In this document: piece after piece, positions 24,858 through 36,647 of the stretch
Layout of the letters: every line of letters starts with the position of its first letter
How positions within the stretch are numbered: the first letter of the stretch is position 1
From: Stemphylium vesicarium
Taxonomy: Eukaryota > Ascomycota > Dothideomycetes > Pleosporales > Pleosporaceae
Direction: 5' to 3'
Assembly (NCBI GenBank): GCA_004380135.1
Contig: QXCR01000040.1
Location: 1 to 64,000 of the forward strand
DNA length: 64,000 nt
Program-made: the position numbers and the translations under genes
The notes under the pieces: model-generated
The model's database searches: none
The model's input: the letters and a program-made list of their open reading frames with translations, nothing else
What the model was told of the DNA's origin: nothing

Positions 24858-25290
24858 AGTGGTTGTTGAAGAGAATATAACTTATGCAGTCAGGGTGTGG
24901 AAGTTGAGGGCTGAAACTTCAAATGCTTGCGTACTTCGAATTAAAGAAGTGCTAGACACATACCGTGCCTGCCATTGTTTGTAAACTTTCTCTGCTAGTG
25001 ATCAATTACTTCCCGTTCGATCCAATTCTGATCCCTGTCGCAGCATGTAGATTCTTACTCAAGAATCGCACGGAGCCAGTAACCATGAAGAAATTTGCGA
25101 TTTGGTAAGTCGCGTGATACCTCATCTGAAGACCCTGATATCTCAAAGAGGCTCCAATATCGATTGACCTCGACCGGCTTGTCTGCCCAGGACGGTGCAT
25201 CCTGGTCGGGAGGGCGGGCCTTACCTAGCACCTGTAATCAGTAAAGCGTTCCCAAATTCGAAGAGATGATGTGATCAAAGAGAGATTGAG
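24858..25290. other. Convergent intergenic region
   Basis: 433 bp between the 3' ends of the phosphatase and the DUF7587-like gene. Part (25222-25298) could be an extra intron and last codons of the minus gene: GTGAGT at 25298, acceptor at 25233, stop at 25222. Confidence 0.4.
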
Positions 25291-26841
25291 CTACTCACTA
25301 GATAACTTGCGATTCTTGAAAGCCAGGATTACGGAAGCTAGGTCGATCCTATCAAATGATGGAGAGCATTTCCGTGCAATTGTAAGTGCATGCCGAATCT
25401 CCTGGGCGGTTGTTACTTGCTCGAGCGACCACTCTTCACGTAGGTCTCGCACACGCTTCGCCCATTGGGGTCGGTCATGTAGGACCTCAAATTCCGGGTA
25501 TAGTTTGAACAGACCTGCTTCTACTAGTTCTGCCAATGACACTATACGAGACCGGCCTGCATGATTGACCGTTCCCTGGGAAAGGTATTCGCCGTTGTAG
25601 AAGTCATCTTGATCTAACCGGAACCTGAAGAAAGCCGATATTTCTTCGCTCAGCGCTTCGGCGGTAGGTAGATATGTATTGAGCAATGGGATATCCCGCA
25701 AAAACTGTCAGCGAGGAGAATGTTGAGTGTCTACTATGCATATCTTGATGCCGGAAGGCTGAATGTTGTTGCATTGTGATTTGTACACAGCATACTGTAT
25801 GGCATAAAGGAATGAACTCGTCCAAGACATCAAGTTGTCTGCTGGCGTTCCTGTATTGTAAGATGGCTTCAGATGATCGTACAATGCTTTTGCCGCAGTC
25901 TGTCGTTTTATTCCCAGGATGTCAACTCGACGATCATTATCTGCTCGCGATGCCATCACATATTCGTTATTTTTCCCACGGCTGTTTTGGTCGAATGTTC
26001 GAAATAGATACTGTGGCACAGCTTCAAGATGGGAAGGCTTGATGTCGCTGCTCGCTGGCGGATTAAACAGTGTTGGCCCTCCTGGTGAGTTGTGCAGTAT
26101 CCTGACCCAAAAGTCTTCCCAACATTTTTCTTTTCTCCGATTGCTGTCGTGTTTCCGCTCGTCGTCGGTGCGCAAGGATGCCGCGTAAATCTTGCTCGCA
26201 TCAACACCATCTTCATTCTCCGAGCCAACTCCGCTCTCAGAGTCGGAATCGTGTGATGATGCCGACTGGTCTTCTTCCAGCGACCTGAAATAGTAATCAG
26301 CCCGGAGATGTCCAGAAAAATTTGTTGCCTCTTTGTAACATTCTTCTGCAGTCCTCCATAACACTTCTTGATGTTCGGCTTTGCTGAGAAACCACCGAAC
26401 ACTGGCTCTAATGTCCGCGTTGAAATGGGAAAAGAGTTTTTGAGTTGTAGTTTGGCAGGAAGTTGTGGATCCACTAGGGTTCCCAAGAGACTCAAGATGC
26501 AGGATCACAGAGCTCTCTACTGATTTAGCCAGAGCCTCGATGGCGTTTGCGAGTGCCGATTGGACGTCCGCGAGCTCCTTGTTTTGCTCGTGAAACAAGA
26601 ATATTTCAGCAACGTCTTGGACATCCGCATGCGCCGATTCGCTAGCCAACGATACAATGGATGGTAGCTGTGACACAACAGCGCGGGTAGTCTTCAAAAG
26701 TTCCTGGACCGACTGCGTCAGAAGAGTAGTGGGGCTTACTTCCGCGCTACTGCCTCTATTGTCATCACTCTGGCCCCCATCTCCTCCCAGATTCAGGTTT
26801 TCGGTTAGTGAAACAAGGTCACGATCGCTGTCCGCAGCCAT
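25291..26841 (-). pseudogene. DUF7587-like gene interrupted by one in-frame TGA
   Basis: Reading from ATG 26841, 377 codons run to TGA at 25708-25710. The same frame then continues for another 138 codons to 25291. Residues about 275-377 and the downstream part together look like the fungal DUF7587 domain as I recall it: VPQYLFRTFDQ, MSWTSSFLYAIQYA, IKICIVDT before the stop, then QFLRD, DFYNGEYLSQGTVNHAG and LAFKNRKL after it. The stop sits where family members, from memory, have a Gly or similar residue. I found no GT..AG pair of workable length and phase that would remove it while keeping the conserved residues. The N-terminal half is Ser-rich with a probable coiled coil (80-115). Function is unknown. 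It is either a recent nonsense allele, an assembly error or readthrough. The last codons may differ by splicing. Confidence 0.7.
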
Positions 26842-27367
26842 TGTGACACTGGAGGTGTAGCTTTATTATCCCGAAAAACTGTTGTGTGACAAGTAGTAGT
26901 TGAAAGAGCGACGCGGAGGCAGATGTATGGTGAGTGGTTTGCGAGCGGGTGTTGCTTTTGCACATGAGAAACATGCAGATGTTTGTGTAACACGCAGCAA
27001 ACCGATCAGCTAGAGACGGAATGGCTGTGACATGCACCCATGGTAGCCTACAGATTCTCTGCCTAAAAGTGGCTGGATTATCAAACCGTTCACCTCCGTA
27101 TCGCATTAGCAATAGGCTGCGCTGTTGCCTTGTCGCTAAGCATGACTTTGGTGACTTTAAATTGTACCGATCTCAGCCTAGGCGGCCCCACTTCACGCTT
27201 GTCTCCTTCACTCACCTCTCATTGGCAAATGACTCATTATGAGCCTGCCACCTCGCTACCATGAGGTCCGCAGCTTTCTCAATCGAAGCTTTGGGGCTTG
27301 CAAAGTAACAATGAGGTATAAAGGAGGGTTTCATCTTGCAGAATTCCGCCATCACAAATAGCACGAC
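26842..27367. promoter_or_regulatory. Divergent promoter region
   Basis: 526 bp between the start of the minus-strand DUF7587-like gene and the plus-strand kinase. It holds the TATA-like box listed separately. No gene was seen. Confidence 0.5.
27317..27323 (+). promoter_or_regulatory. TATA-like box of the APH kinase gene
   Basis: TATAAAG lies 51 bp upstream of the ATG at 27368. Position and sequence fit a core promoter with a short leader. It is a motif match only. Confidence 0.45.
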
Positions 27368-28468
27368 ATGACATCATCCTACGACCTCACCACCGAGCAA
27401 GGCCTCCGCAACTACCTCGCAGCGACGCGATCAGAAAGCACCAGTGTCAAACTACTCACAGGAGGCACGGCAAACTACGTCTATCGCGCAACCAGACAGG
27501 ATGGCTCTACTAGCATTTTCAAGCACGCTGCGCCTTACCTGCACAGCAATAAGGATTTCGCCTTCGACCCCGCACGCATGGACTATGAAGCACACGTCCT
27601 AGAAGCGCTTTCTCTCAAGAAAACAATGCCGGAGCGGGATCCATCAAGAGAAAATCTGGGTATGCATGCTGTAGAGCTATTGAGCTACGACCAGGAGAAG
27701 AAGCTGCTCGAGATTGAAGATGGCGGGAGTCGCAACCTGAAAGAAGCTTACACGGACATGGAACTCGACATACCGGATATCGGACGAAAACTGGGAATCT
27801 GGCTATCGTTGCAACATACGTTTTTCCGTGGTTTCCTGCTCGAACTGCCAGATCTGGATAGGAGCGGTAATAAGAACAATGATATCGCTGTTAAAATCTA
27901 CCGCTACTCGTACAACGGCCTCCACACTGCGCTTGAGCAATTCGGCCATGATCCTCAACTCGCACACCGCGTCAACGAGGAATTTGGCAGTTTACTCACC
28001 ACAGATGATGGAACTGTCTGTCATGGCGACTTTTGGCCTGGCAATGTGCTTGTGCGTCCACGAACGAGTAGATCGACGGAGCTAACGATTGTGGACTGGG
28101 AAATGGTACGGCGCGGAACCACAGCTACCGATGTGGCACAATTTGCCGCCGAAGCATTCCTTCTCGACCGTTTCCGAGGCGGGAAGGGTCTGCTTTCACC
28201 TTTTTTACGTGCGTACATTCATCGCAGAGTGGATATGAAGCAGCTTAATAAAGCATGGGTTCGGAGGATGGTAGTACATTGGGCCGTCCATGTTGCTTTC
28301 TGGCCGACTCGAGTTGAATGGGCAGATAAGGAGGAAACCAAGAAGCTCGTGGATATCGGAGTTGCGGCCTTGGAAGCAGTCTTGGCGGATGATTGGGAGA
28401 AGGTGCTAGAGTTGCCTCTGTTCAAGGAAGTGAAGGAAGTCTTTGTGCAAGTCCTGCAAAGACCATGA
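27368..28468 (+). CDS. APH/choline-kinase-fold small-molecule kinase
   Basis: A single-exon gene of 366 residues. The glycine loop region is LLTGGTANYVYRA (29-41), the catalytic loop is CHGDFWPGNVLV (218-229) with D221 and N226, and the metal-binding Asp is in IVDWE (D243). These mark the aminoglycoside phosphotransferase-like kinase superfamily, which in fungi phosphorylates small hydroxyl compounds. The N-terminal part most resembles the methylthioribose-kinase-like subgroup, but the substrate cannot be read. There is no signal peptide, so it is cytosolic. It is divergent from the DUF7587-like gene and convergent with the membrane protein gene (141 bp gap). Confidence 0.85.
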   Translation: MTSSYDLTTEQGLRNYLAATRSESTSVKLLTGGTANYVYRATRQDGSTSIFKHAAPYLHSNKDFAFDPARMDYEAHVLEALSLKKTMPERDPSRENLGMHAVELLSYDQEKKLLEIEDGGSRNLKEAYTDMELDIPDIGRKLGIWLSLQHTFFRGFLLELPDLDRSGNKNNDIAVKIYRYSYNGLHTALEQFGHDPQLAHRVNEEFGSLLTTDDGTVCHGDFWPGNVLVRPRTSRSTELTIVDWEMVRRGTTATDVAQFAAEAFLLDRFRGGKGLLSPFLRAYIHRRVDMKQLNKAWVRRMVVHWAVHVAFWPTRVEWADKEETKKLVDIGVAALEAVLADDWEKVLELPLFKEVKEVFVQVLQRP

Positions 28469-28609
28469 CACGACTGCTGAAGTTAATTGCCGTAGATCTA
28501 AAACCTGTCTTCGTATCTTTCTTTCTTTGCGCCGTTGAGTGCCGTTAAGTCCATGTCTTATCCCTGCCACGTCATGTTCAGGTCTAGGGCGTGCATTACA
28601 TCTGGCGCA

Positions 28610-29796
28610 TTACTGTCCCTTCTTGGCCACTGACGCACCCTCAATCGCAGCCAGATTGCCTTCCCTCCAAAACCAAACCGCGGAAAGGCCCGCGCCCGGT
28701 CCACCCCCGACGGTGATCGTCATGATGACAAGAAAGCTCTCGAAGACGTTCTCTAGCGAAGCTTCGCCCTTCTTTACCCGCTGAACATCGCACACTGCAA
28801 CCCAAGCAGCGAGGAAGTACATCAATGCAAAAATGACCCAGTCCCATTGAAAAATCCATAGCAAACCCCATGCAATATCCCTGTCCCAGGTGTACATGCT
28901 GGGGATAAAGACGCGGGCGAAGTTGACATCAGGGTTGGGGGACATGGAAATGCCGTAGATAGTATACCAGTGAACCGCCACGGAGAGAAAGAACGAAAAG
29001 GCGTACAGAATCTTCAAGTGAAAAACGTCGGCCTTTTTGGTCTTGGGAGTAGTAGCCGCAGAGCCGGTTAGAGAGACAAGCCAGAGTGGGACGTTCACGA
29101 GGAGAGGCGTGAACTGCCAGAACGCTAGAACAGATTGAAGAGTGACCAGGCTTTTGTCCGTCGGAAGCCATATCGCAAAGGTGGGTATGACGTAGAACAA
29201 GACGATACTGGGGAGGATCATGCGCGCATACGATAGGGGAACTTCGCGCCCGCTCTGGTAGTACGACTTTGGATTCGACATGCGATGGAAAAGGATCCAC
29301 CAAATCGTGATGATGATAGCACCTCCGACATTCTGGTAAATGAACGCCCAGATGGTAGTGCTGTGAAGCTGTTAGCGTGTTCATTGATTCCAGCCGGTTC
29401 ATTCGTTGCGTCGAAAACTTACTATTTGAGCCAGCTGCCCTGATTCCGCTCTCGACACGCTTCGACAGTCATGACCACGATGATAGGCGCTATCTGTACC
29501 AGAAAGTGTATCTGCTGCCAGTAATAAGGCTCGTTCCATCCCGCTGGTCCGTAAACAAACGCAGCGACCAAAAAGGACAAGCCCTGGTCCAGAAGCTGAA
29601 TCCCCGTGTAGTCTCTCTTGATTGGTGAGCCATTGATTAGAGTGCCTGCTTGGATGGATTCCAGGAAATCAACAGGAATTCCGTTTATGGTAGTGGTGAT
29701 GCGCATGGTGTACAGGCCGATGGCAGCAAGCACGGTAAATAACAGTAGCAGTGCGCCATTGTTTTGGCGGCCGTCGCGTGTTGTTGGTGGTGCCAT
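28610..29796 (-). CDS. Multi-pass membrane protein, possibly terpene-cyclase-like (AscI-like)
   Basis: Two exons (29796-29423 and 29360-28610) with a 62-nt GTAAGT..CAG intron encode 374 residues. The first ATG is 29796 (MAPPTTRDGR); earlier in-frame codons are not ATG. About eight hydrophobic segments span the protein (e.g. GALLLLFTVLAAIGLYTM, LLDQGLSFLVAAF, GGAIIITIWWILF, IVLFYVIPTFAIWL). Conserved-looking features are LDQGLSFLVAAF, the VEACRERNQG loop and TWDRDIAWGLLWIFQWDW. The pattern recalls fungal integral membrane proteins grouped with the ascochlorin cyclase AscI. I cannot confirm this, and no prenyltransferase or polyketide synthase lies nearby. The last residues are KKGQ, a weak dilysine-like tail. 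Confidence 0.7.
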
Positions 29797-30901
29797 GATT
29801 GGTGGTTTGGTCGCTTCGGACCCGCGAGGCACAAAGACGGGTGCGCAGTTTATATGCGGGTTTGGATACGAGGTTGGGTTGGATTAGGCGAACTTCATGT
29901 CTCCCCTATCGTGGGCGCGGCAGCCAGCTTGGGAAGAAGTTGCGCCGGACCGTGCGGGGCATGCGTATGTAAAGCGGTTAAAACGCCCTTCGGCCCTACT
30001 AAGTCGCCTGTTGTGCCTTGGCTAACTATTACCGTCCAACTACTTGATCGCAGGAACGATTTCCTTCGATGGGAGCATCGCGTATTGTCAAAGAGCTGCG
30101 AACTGAAGTGTGGGGTAATGGCGATATCTACCTGGATCCAATCCAACGCCAAGGATGCCAGCACCAAGACATGCCAATCTCGATGGGTATGGGATTTGCG
30201 TTGCGTTGCGTTCCAGACGGAAGCCGAACAATATGGTGCGTCGGGTTGGCCCTAGGAAGGTGTACCGAAAAATTGGCACTGGCTGCTTTCGGTTGTTCGG
30301 CACAAGGAACGTGTGCCGAAAGGCCGGAGAGCGTTTCAACGGCGTTGGTGTGTTGGAAGACGCATCCGGTTTTGAGCCTGACGTCAGATCAAGGCTTCTT
30401 CGCTCGACGCCACCGTTTTCCACTGCTTTGAAGAGTGTGATAAAAAGGCATGGAAAGCGCGCGTTGCGTGATGCGATAGGGCTGCTTCATGTTGTGGAGA
30501 GATGCGTGTAGTGGTACCTGCCAAGTCGATGATGCCGGACACGGAGCGGCCGGGATCGCGACTTCTCCACGCGACGCTAATCGGGTGATGTCATGGCACC
30601 CCTTCCTAGAACATTTGACGCAAGCCAGCGCAAGCTCTACCAAGAATTCGCGTTCCATGCAGGCACATGACTGTATTTAGTTTAGCGACCCCAATTTATG
30701 ATGCGCTCTCGCACGCTATTACGCATTTGCACCTCTTTGAGTCTCGATTTATGTGTGCCTTGGTTTGACAGCGCGTCGCGTCTTCTGTCTCGTGTGCTGT
30801 TCTTTAGCTAACCATAGTCCACAAACTACTTCCTTTCCCATACTTTGATTCCCTTCGACACATCCCCCAGAAGCTCCGTCAGCTTCTTAACGTACACAAC
30901 C
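29797..30901. other. Intergenic, no gene seen
   Basis: 1.1 kb between two divergent genes, containing both promoters. A small imperfect repeat of GTGTACCGAAA / GTGTGCCGAAA occurs near 30260-30330. Open frames are short and without motifs. Confidence 0.5.
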
Positions 30902-32500
30902 ATGGTCGGAAGCAGACGCAATCTGCTTAGCAGCAACGGCAGCAACGGCAATGTCAACAGCCATGGCAATCCCGAGCAATTCAACCAGTACCAGCGCGTC
31001 GACTTGGAGAGCGGCTATGGGGCCATCAACCCGATCAAGCCGAAGCAGCGGTTCCGCGACGCCATTGAGCAGACAATGAAGGACAATCGCGCCAGTGACA
31101 TGAAGCGGCAGTTGATTGACAATGTCGATCACGAGGCTCTCGAGATCTACAGGAAGAGCGAGGAAAGCGTATGTTTCCAGAGGTGCCTCGATAATCTCGA
31201 TGCTGACAGCTAGTTATAGCTCAAGAGCATCAGAAACAAAAAAGTACGGCAATTCTACGAAGCGCAAAATGAACGCCTCGACGATTGGGCCGAGGTCGAC
31301 ATGGTCGTATCCTCGCTCGCCGACGACATCGTCGACAGTATGAACCCGCGAGACCCCGATCACGATGGTGTAGCCGAAGACAGAGGACCTTTGGGTAGCA
31401 GTGGGGAGGACTTGGAGCCTTTTCTACCGGAAGAGGAGCGCGAGAAGCGGAGAAAGTCTGCGAAGCACGTACGATGGGCAATCAACGTGAGTATGGAATC
31501 GCGAGAGTTGGGAAACCAAACTAACGATTTTTAGATCAACGTCCTTGTCAACATTCTTCTACTCGCCGCCAAGGGTGTCGCAGCTATCTGGTCGAACTCT
31601 CTGTCTTTGATCGCATCCCTCGTAGATTCCGCCCTGGATTTACTTTGCACCGTCATCATTTGGGTTACAAACAAGCTCGTAGGCTGGCGTCTTCAAAGCC
31701 TCAGGAAGAAGTTTCCCATTGGTCGCAAGCGCCTCGAGCCCATCGGTATCCTGGTCTTCTCTATCATCATGGTGATTTCCTTCCTCCAGATCTTGCAGGA
31801 GTCGGTCAAGAAGCTGCTACCGAGCGGCGATCACAGCGTCGCCATGCTTCCCCCCGCGGCCATTTTTGCCATGGTAGCCACCATCGTCGTCAAGGGCACA
31901 ATCTGGGTTGGATGCGCGAGGGTCAAAACCACACAAGTGCAGGCCTTGGCCCAGGATTGCAAGACGGGTAAGTCTCTCCCGGTATTGATTGAAATGCGGT
32001 TCTAATTATCATAGACGTTTACTTCAACACCCTATCCCTACTTTTCCCTCTCATCGGTGCTCAAGTCAACGTCTGGTGGCTCGACCCTCTTGGTGCAGCC
32101 GGCCTCTCCCTGTTCATCATCTACGACTGGGCGTGCACCTGCTTCGAAAACGTTACTCGTCTCACCGGAGAAGCCGCCAGCGATCGCGTAGAACGCAAGA
32201 TGATGTACATGGCCTACCGCTTCGCGCCGCTTGTCGAAGGGTTCAAGAGCCTCAAGGTCTACCACGCCGGTGACGGTGTTTGTGTGGAGATTGATGTGCT
32301 CATGAACGAGGGTACTCCTCTGCGAAGATGCCACGACATCGCTGAGACCCTTCAGTACTGTCTTGAGGGATTAAATGAGGTAGACCGTGCCTTTGTAACT
32401 ATGGACTGTAAGTACCCGCCTGGTTTAAGAGGCCTTTTGTCGCATAAGCTAATTATTGGCAGATACTGAGCAAGGTCCTACCGGCCACGCCGACAGCTAA
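30902..32500 (+). CDS. Cation diffusion facilitator, Mn-CDF-like metal transporter
   Basis: Five exons (30902-31168, 31220-31486, 31535-31967, 32015-32407, 32463-32500) with introns of 47-55 nt give 465 residues. Residues 1-178 are a soluble polar N-terminus. Membrane segments begin at about 180 (INVLVNILLLAAKGVAAIWS). The metal-site motif in TM2 is D209SALD213, the DxxxD typical of Mn-type CDF proteins; in the fifth segment it is D323VYFN327. The C-terminal cytosolic domain (VYHAGDGVCVEIDVLM) is of the usual CDF type. The last exon encodes only 12 residues. The family exports or sequesters divalent metals by proton exchange at vacuole, Golgi or plasma membrane. Metal choice is inferred. Confidence 0.88.
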
Positions 32501-35500
32501 GACCTGGCGGCTTAACATTGTACAATCTATATCTAGGCGAAATTCTAGCATAGCATTGTATTCGAGGTGTTCCGTTAGTCTAACGTTTTGTATGTCGATA
32601 ATATATTCTTCATTTCCATCTACGCTGCCGTGTTTTCCATTCCCGAGGCCCTAAACGTGCACACCCATACCCCCTTTCCTGTTCAACGCTTTTGTCAACC
32701 CCCTATGCGGAACGACAAACACGTCACGGCGACACCAATTATCATCTTGGCCACTCGGTGTTTCTCAGCGGACAACCCACAAAAACACCGCTTCAAGCCT
32801 CATCGAATCCACATGTGATTCGCACGATCTACGTCTCCCTGGCTTGTCATTGCTTATTTCGCCAGCGCGAAGAGGTGTGTAATACCCGAAAAAACGAGGA
32901 TATGAACATCGCTTTCGCGTGCCGGGGTGCCCCTACTTCGGCTGCCAAGCCACCGGACACAATGTGTGGCGTTGTCGTCTCAAGTCTTGTGCGCGCTGGC
33001 AGAAGCATTCATGAATTCCAGTGAGATTAGCATCTGTTTACAAAACCCTTCTAGGCGTTTTTTCTTGTGCTTGCTTTCCCTGCTTCGCAATTGGGGTTTC
33101 ATTGCACATTCGTCTACCACCTTGAATGCGCCCTCAAAAAGGCCCTACGCGACAAATCACACGCATCGTTGCATCGTGCTGTTCAAAGCCCGAACGTCCG
33201 ACGGTCCGCAGCCCACGCACGGTGTCCCGTGGATGTAAGAAAGGACGCGCCAGCCAGCCGAGTATTCGTTGCCAAGGGGAACTCGAGCTTCGACGCACAA
33301 CTGACAACCACCAGTCTTGGATTACTTAGATCGTTGATAGGTAGCTACAAGAAAAGACCTGAGCCTTTTGCGGAGTCTCGGTCTTTTGCTTGACTCGGTT
33401 TTCTTAGCGAATGTGGTCTGATGATCGTCGCTTGGTGGAAAGGTTTTCCGTACAATAAGCTTACACATTTGTAAGCGAGTTGTCGCTGTTTTGGGGGATC
33501 TTGGCGCGGCTTGGCGGAAGCTTGTGTTGTACATCAGTCTTCCGTGGGGGAGCTGCATGTGACAAGAACCTTGGGGACATGGGGTGGATTATGTGATGTT
33601 GTGTAAGCTTGATGGATGAGGTCGACGGATTGTGTGGTGCTGATGTTGGAAGACGTGGAAAGCTATGGGGTTGGATATGCAGACTGAAGTCATTAAGGAG
33701 AGTGTAAGTACGGTGGAAATAGTCTATTGACGCGGGAATTTGCTGTGCTACTTTCAAATAGACGGGGAAAAAAACTCAATGGAGGCTTTTGATCTCGAGC
33801 CTGGGCAGTTTCCATTGGTCATGCCAATGCCGGAGGGTAACGCCCGACAGATGGCGGGTTGTCAGCGCCTTCGACCGCAGACTGCTGTCTGAGTTTTCTT
33901 ATTTGCGCTCGTCATTGAGAGTTGCATTGAGGATAACGCCCGACAGAAGAGGTAATGCGATTGGAAGTCGCGCAGTCTCAACAGCACCGAGTGCCGTAGA
34001 CGAGCGTCAAGTCAAATATACCCACAACGACTGCATTCCCACAAGAACTATGCGATTACTGTGACTCCTTTCCATGGATTCGCACTGACTAGCAGGTTAA
34101 TAGCACTGAAGCTAAACAATGGGTCTACCATCAACGAGTGTACGGAGTGAATGGGATGCGTCTCTTTCAAGTGGGCAACTCATGCGGCAATGAAGTCCGA
34201 GACTGTATGTCAGAATCGAGACAGAACTAATCAACGCTCCATACCGACGCTTAATCCCACCGCTGAGTCTGCAGTCGGCGACCACTGGAGTTGGCCTCGT
34301 ACGGCATCTCACAACCGAAATTTTGCCAGTCACCACCACGAATCGAGTTTGAAACAGCCTCGTGCGAGGCCCAAAACGGGCCCCCGGACATACATGAATC
34401 GTCGCGACGTTACTCTCTGATGATGCATGCAGATTGGGCAGAAGCTCGATCCAGCCAGTCATGCCGATTGCGGTCTTCTGTTTGATTGACTATTTGGTAG
34501 TGGACGTAAGCGCTAAACGGCGGCACCCACGATCAGGATATTGAACTACCGATAGTAACGGTTTAGGCCAGTTGTCGAAAACCGGGGCGTCGTGCGGGAA
34601 TGACTGCTCCTTAAGGCTAGCTTCCGCGCTTGTAGCTCACGGCAGTTTTAGGACCAGAATGTTTCAGTCCTTGTCGTTCTAGATTGTGGGATAGGTTTCG
34701 CTGGGGGTGAAAATTACTCCAGTGTGTATGGTGGTAGCCCTTGCCTGACCATTGCTTTCTTCGTCTTTGAATGCCGAGGTCTCTTCAGGGCAAACAAGGC
34801 AGTGAGGACGCACGGCGAGCAATGCGCTTCGTTGCAGATATCATTTGACGAGGACCTTACACCACCCAAATCTCATGCTTCCGCACGCCATCGCATGTGA
34901 TAAGGTTCAACGCATGCATGAATGACGCTGATCGTAATGTTTGGCAACCCATGCTATATGCAAGCAATTCACTTGCGTCTTCTCTCTGCAAGTCTCCCGA
35001 ATGGTTATGTGACGACTTGCGTCGCGACTAGCCGTGTCGGCAGGTGAGCGGCTTAGGCGGAAGACAGAAATATTCGCGTAAGCCACGGGTAGCTGACGTA
35101 AGGTGTAATCTTCCTTTCACGTTTGGGCTGGAGCTAGAGACTCCGGGGTATTGAATCTAGTTAGCCGTATTAAAAAACATCAGCATCAGCCACAAGGCAT
35201 TCCCGCTTACGAATCGTGCGCGAACACAACGTTTGAGTGTCGATCGATTGAGGTGCGTTGGTGCTTCGTCGGCCCGATCCTGTGTTAGACAAGCCTTGCC
35301 GAACTATTGTCAATGGATGTCAAGCATGTTTAGCGCGGATGCCGTGGTTCCGTTCCGTGCCGTGCCATGGGGAGCCTCAGCCATTGCAAGACAGCACGTA
35401 TCGAGACTGGTATAATATCTGCACAATACTATCAAACAATATAGGCCATACCGGTGAACTATAATGCTAGCCTCACGTATTTGCATCACAAAAACAAAGA

Positions 35501-36647
35501 TATGAGACCAACTAGGTTAAAATCCGGATCTCAACCATATGGAAGTAAGTTCTCATCTATTGAGGCAGATCATGTCTCAGCTGGAAAGTAATGGGAAAGA
35601 TCGAGTCAGGTGCGTGCATCGCACTGCAATGGTGGCACAAGACTTGTGGTTCACTAAAATATTATCCCGAAGAATACAGTCACATGATCTGACGGAGAAC
35701 TCATCGACGAAGTGCCCGGTGTGATCGACAAGGAAGTAAAGAGACCATGGCTTTTACGAAAACCATAATGCAGCAGCCAAGTTTCTGGCTCTAGAACTCC
35801 GGTCGCAGCGCGTTTAGGAGAAAATATCTTTCGAGGTGTAAATACAAGTTCACGACTGAAACAAAGAGGTTCGCAGACCGCTGACACCTGGTGGTCGAAC
35901 TATTGTGTCCAGTGACTATCCTCTCGTATGTCTCTTGTTTGCGTGGCCTACTATACGGCCACGCCAAGTGGGTTCGACATGGCAGCCGTTCATGAGACCA
36001 CGGGTAGTGCTTACGGCCGTAGGATGGGCGGAAATGCCTAGCAGCGCAACTGTTGTATTCCGAACTACCTAATTTGGGGATGTGAGGCGCCCATCTTCAA
36101 TCACAGGCGTCGCTAATAGCATTCGAAATGAAGACTTTCCACAGCTCATGCGATCTGAGACCATCTTGACTGTTAATCACTGGCTATGCGTTGGGGAGCG
36201 AGCTTGATTCTCGGCTCACGGATGAACAGTCGGTCAGTCCTAACAGCTCGATTCACACAAACGACATCTTCTCGTCTCTGCTTGTGTTCGATGCAGGGGT
36301 CGTGAGATACAACGGCCCAATTCGACAAAATCACGCCGTATCTGATCTTGCGGAGATACCTACTACTTCGTAAGGTCAAGACTGGGAGACATCTTTGGGT
36401 AGCCCAAGGCTATACTCCGGAAATGATACACCACGGCGATTCACAATTGGTCCCCTGCAGTCGTAAATCTCACCTCAGTCCAGAGATACGTGGTGGTGAA
36501 ATGTCTATATAACACCTCGTCCTTCCCTTCTTCTTAACTCATCACGACCAACAGCTTCAGTCGCTCATTACTACACTCTCCCATCTACACTCTCTCAACC
36601 ACGCTCTTTCAAAACCAGATCACTTGATCCTCCCAACCAACTTCAAC
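32501..36647. other. 4.1-kb stretch without a supported gene
   Basis: No family motif was found on either strand. A weak minus-strand candidate lies at about 33322-33757 (basic, Pro/Ser-rich short frames) but splicing and homology are unclear. A 10-bp phrase AACGCCCGAC occurs twice at 33839-33950. The right end is the promoter of the small secreted protein gene. Confidence 0.5.
36506..36512 (+). promoter_or_regulatory. TATA box of the small secreted protein gene
   Basis: TATATAA lies 136 bp upstream of the ATG and is followed by a pyrimidine-rich tract (CTTCCCTTCTTC) and repeated CACTCTC-like words. This arrangement is common in strongly transcribed fungal genes. Confidence 0.55.

Noticed and set aside
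33322..33757. Possible small basic minus-strand gene
   Set aside because: Several short Pro/Arg-rich frames could be spliced in more than one way, none giving a recognisable protein.
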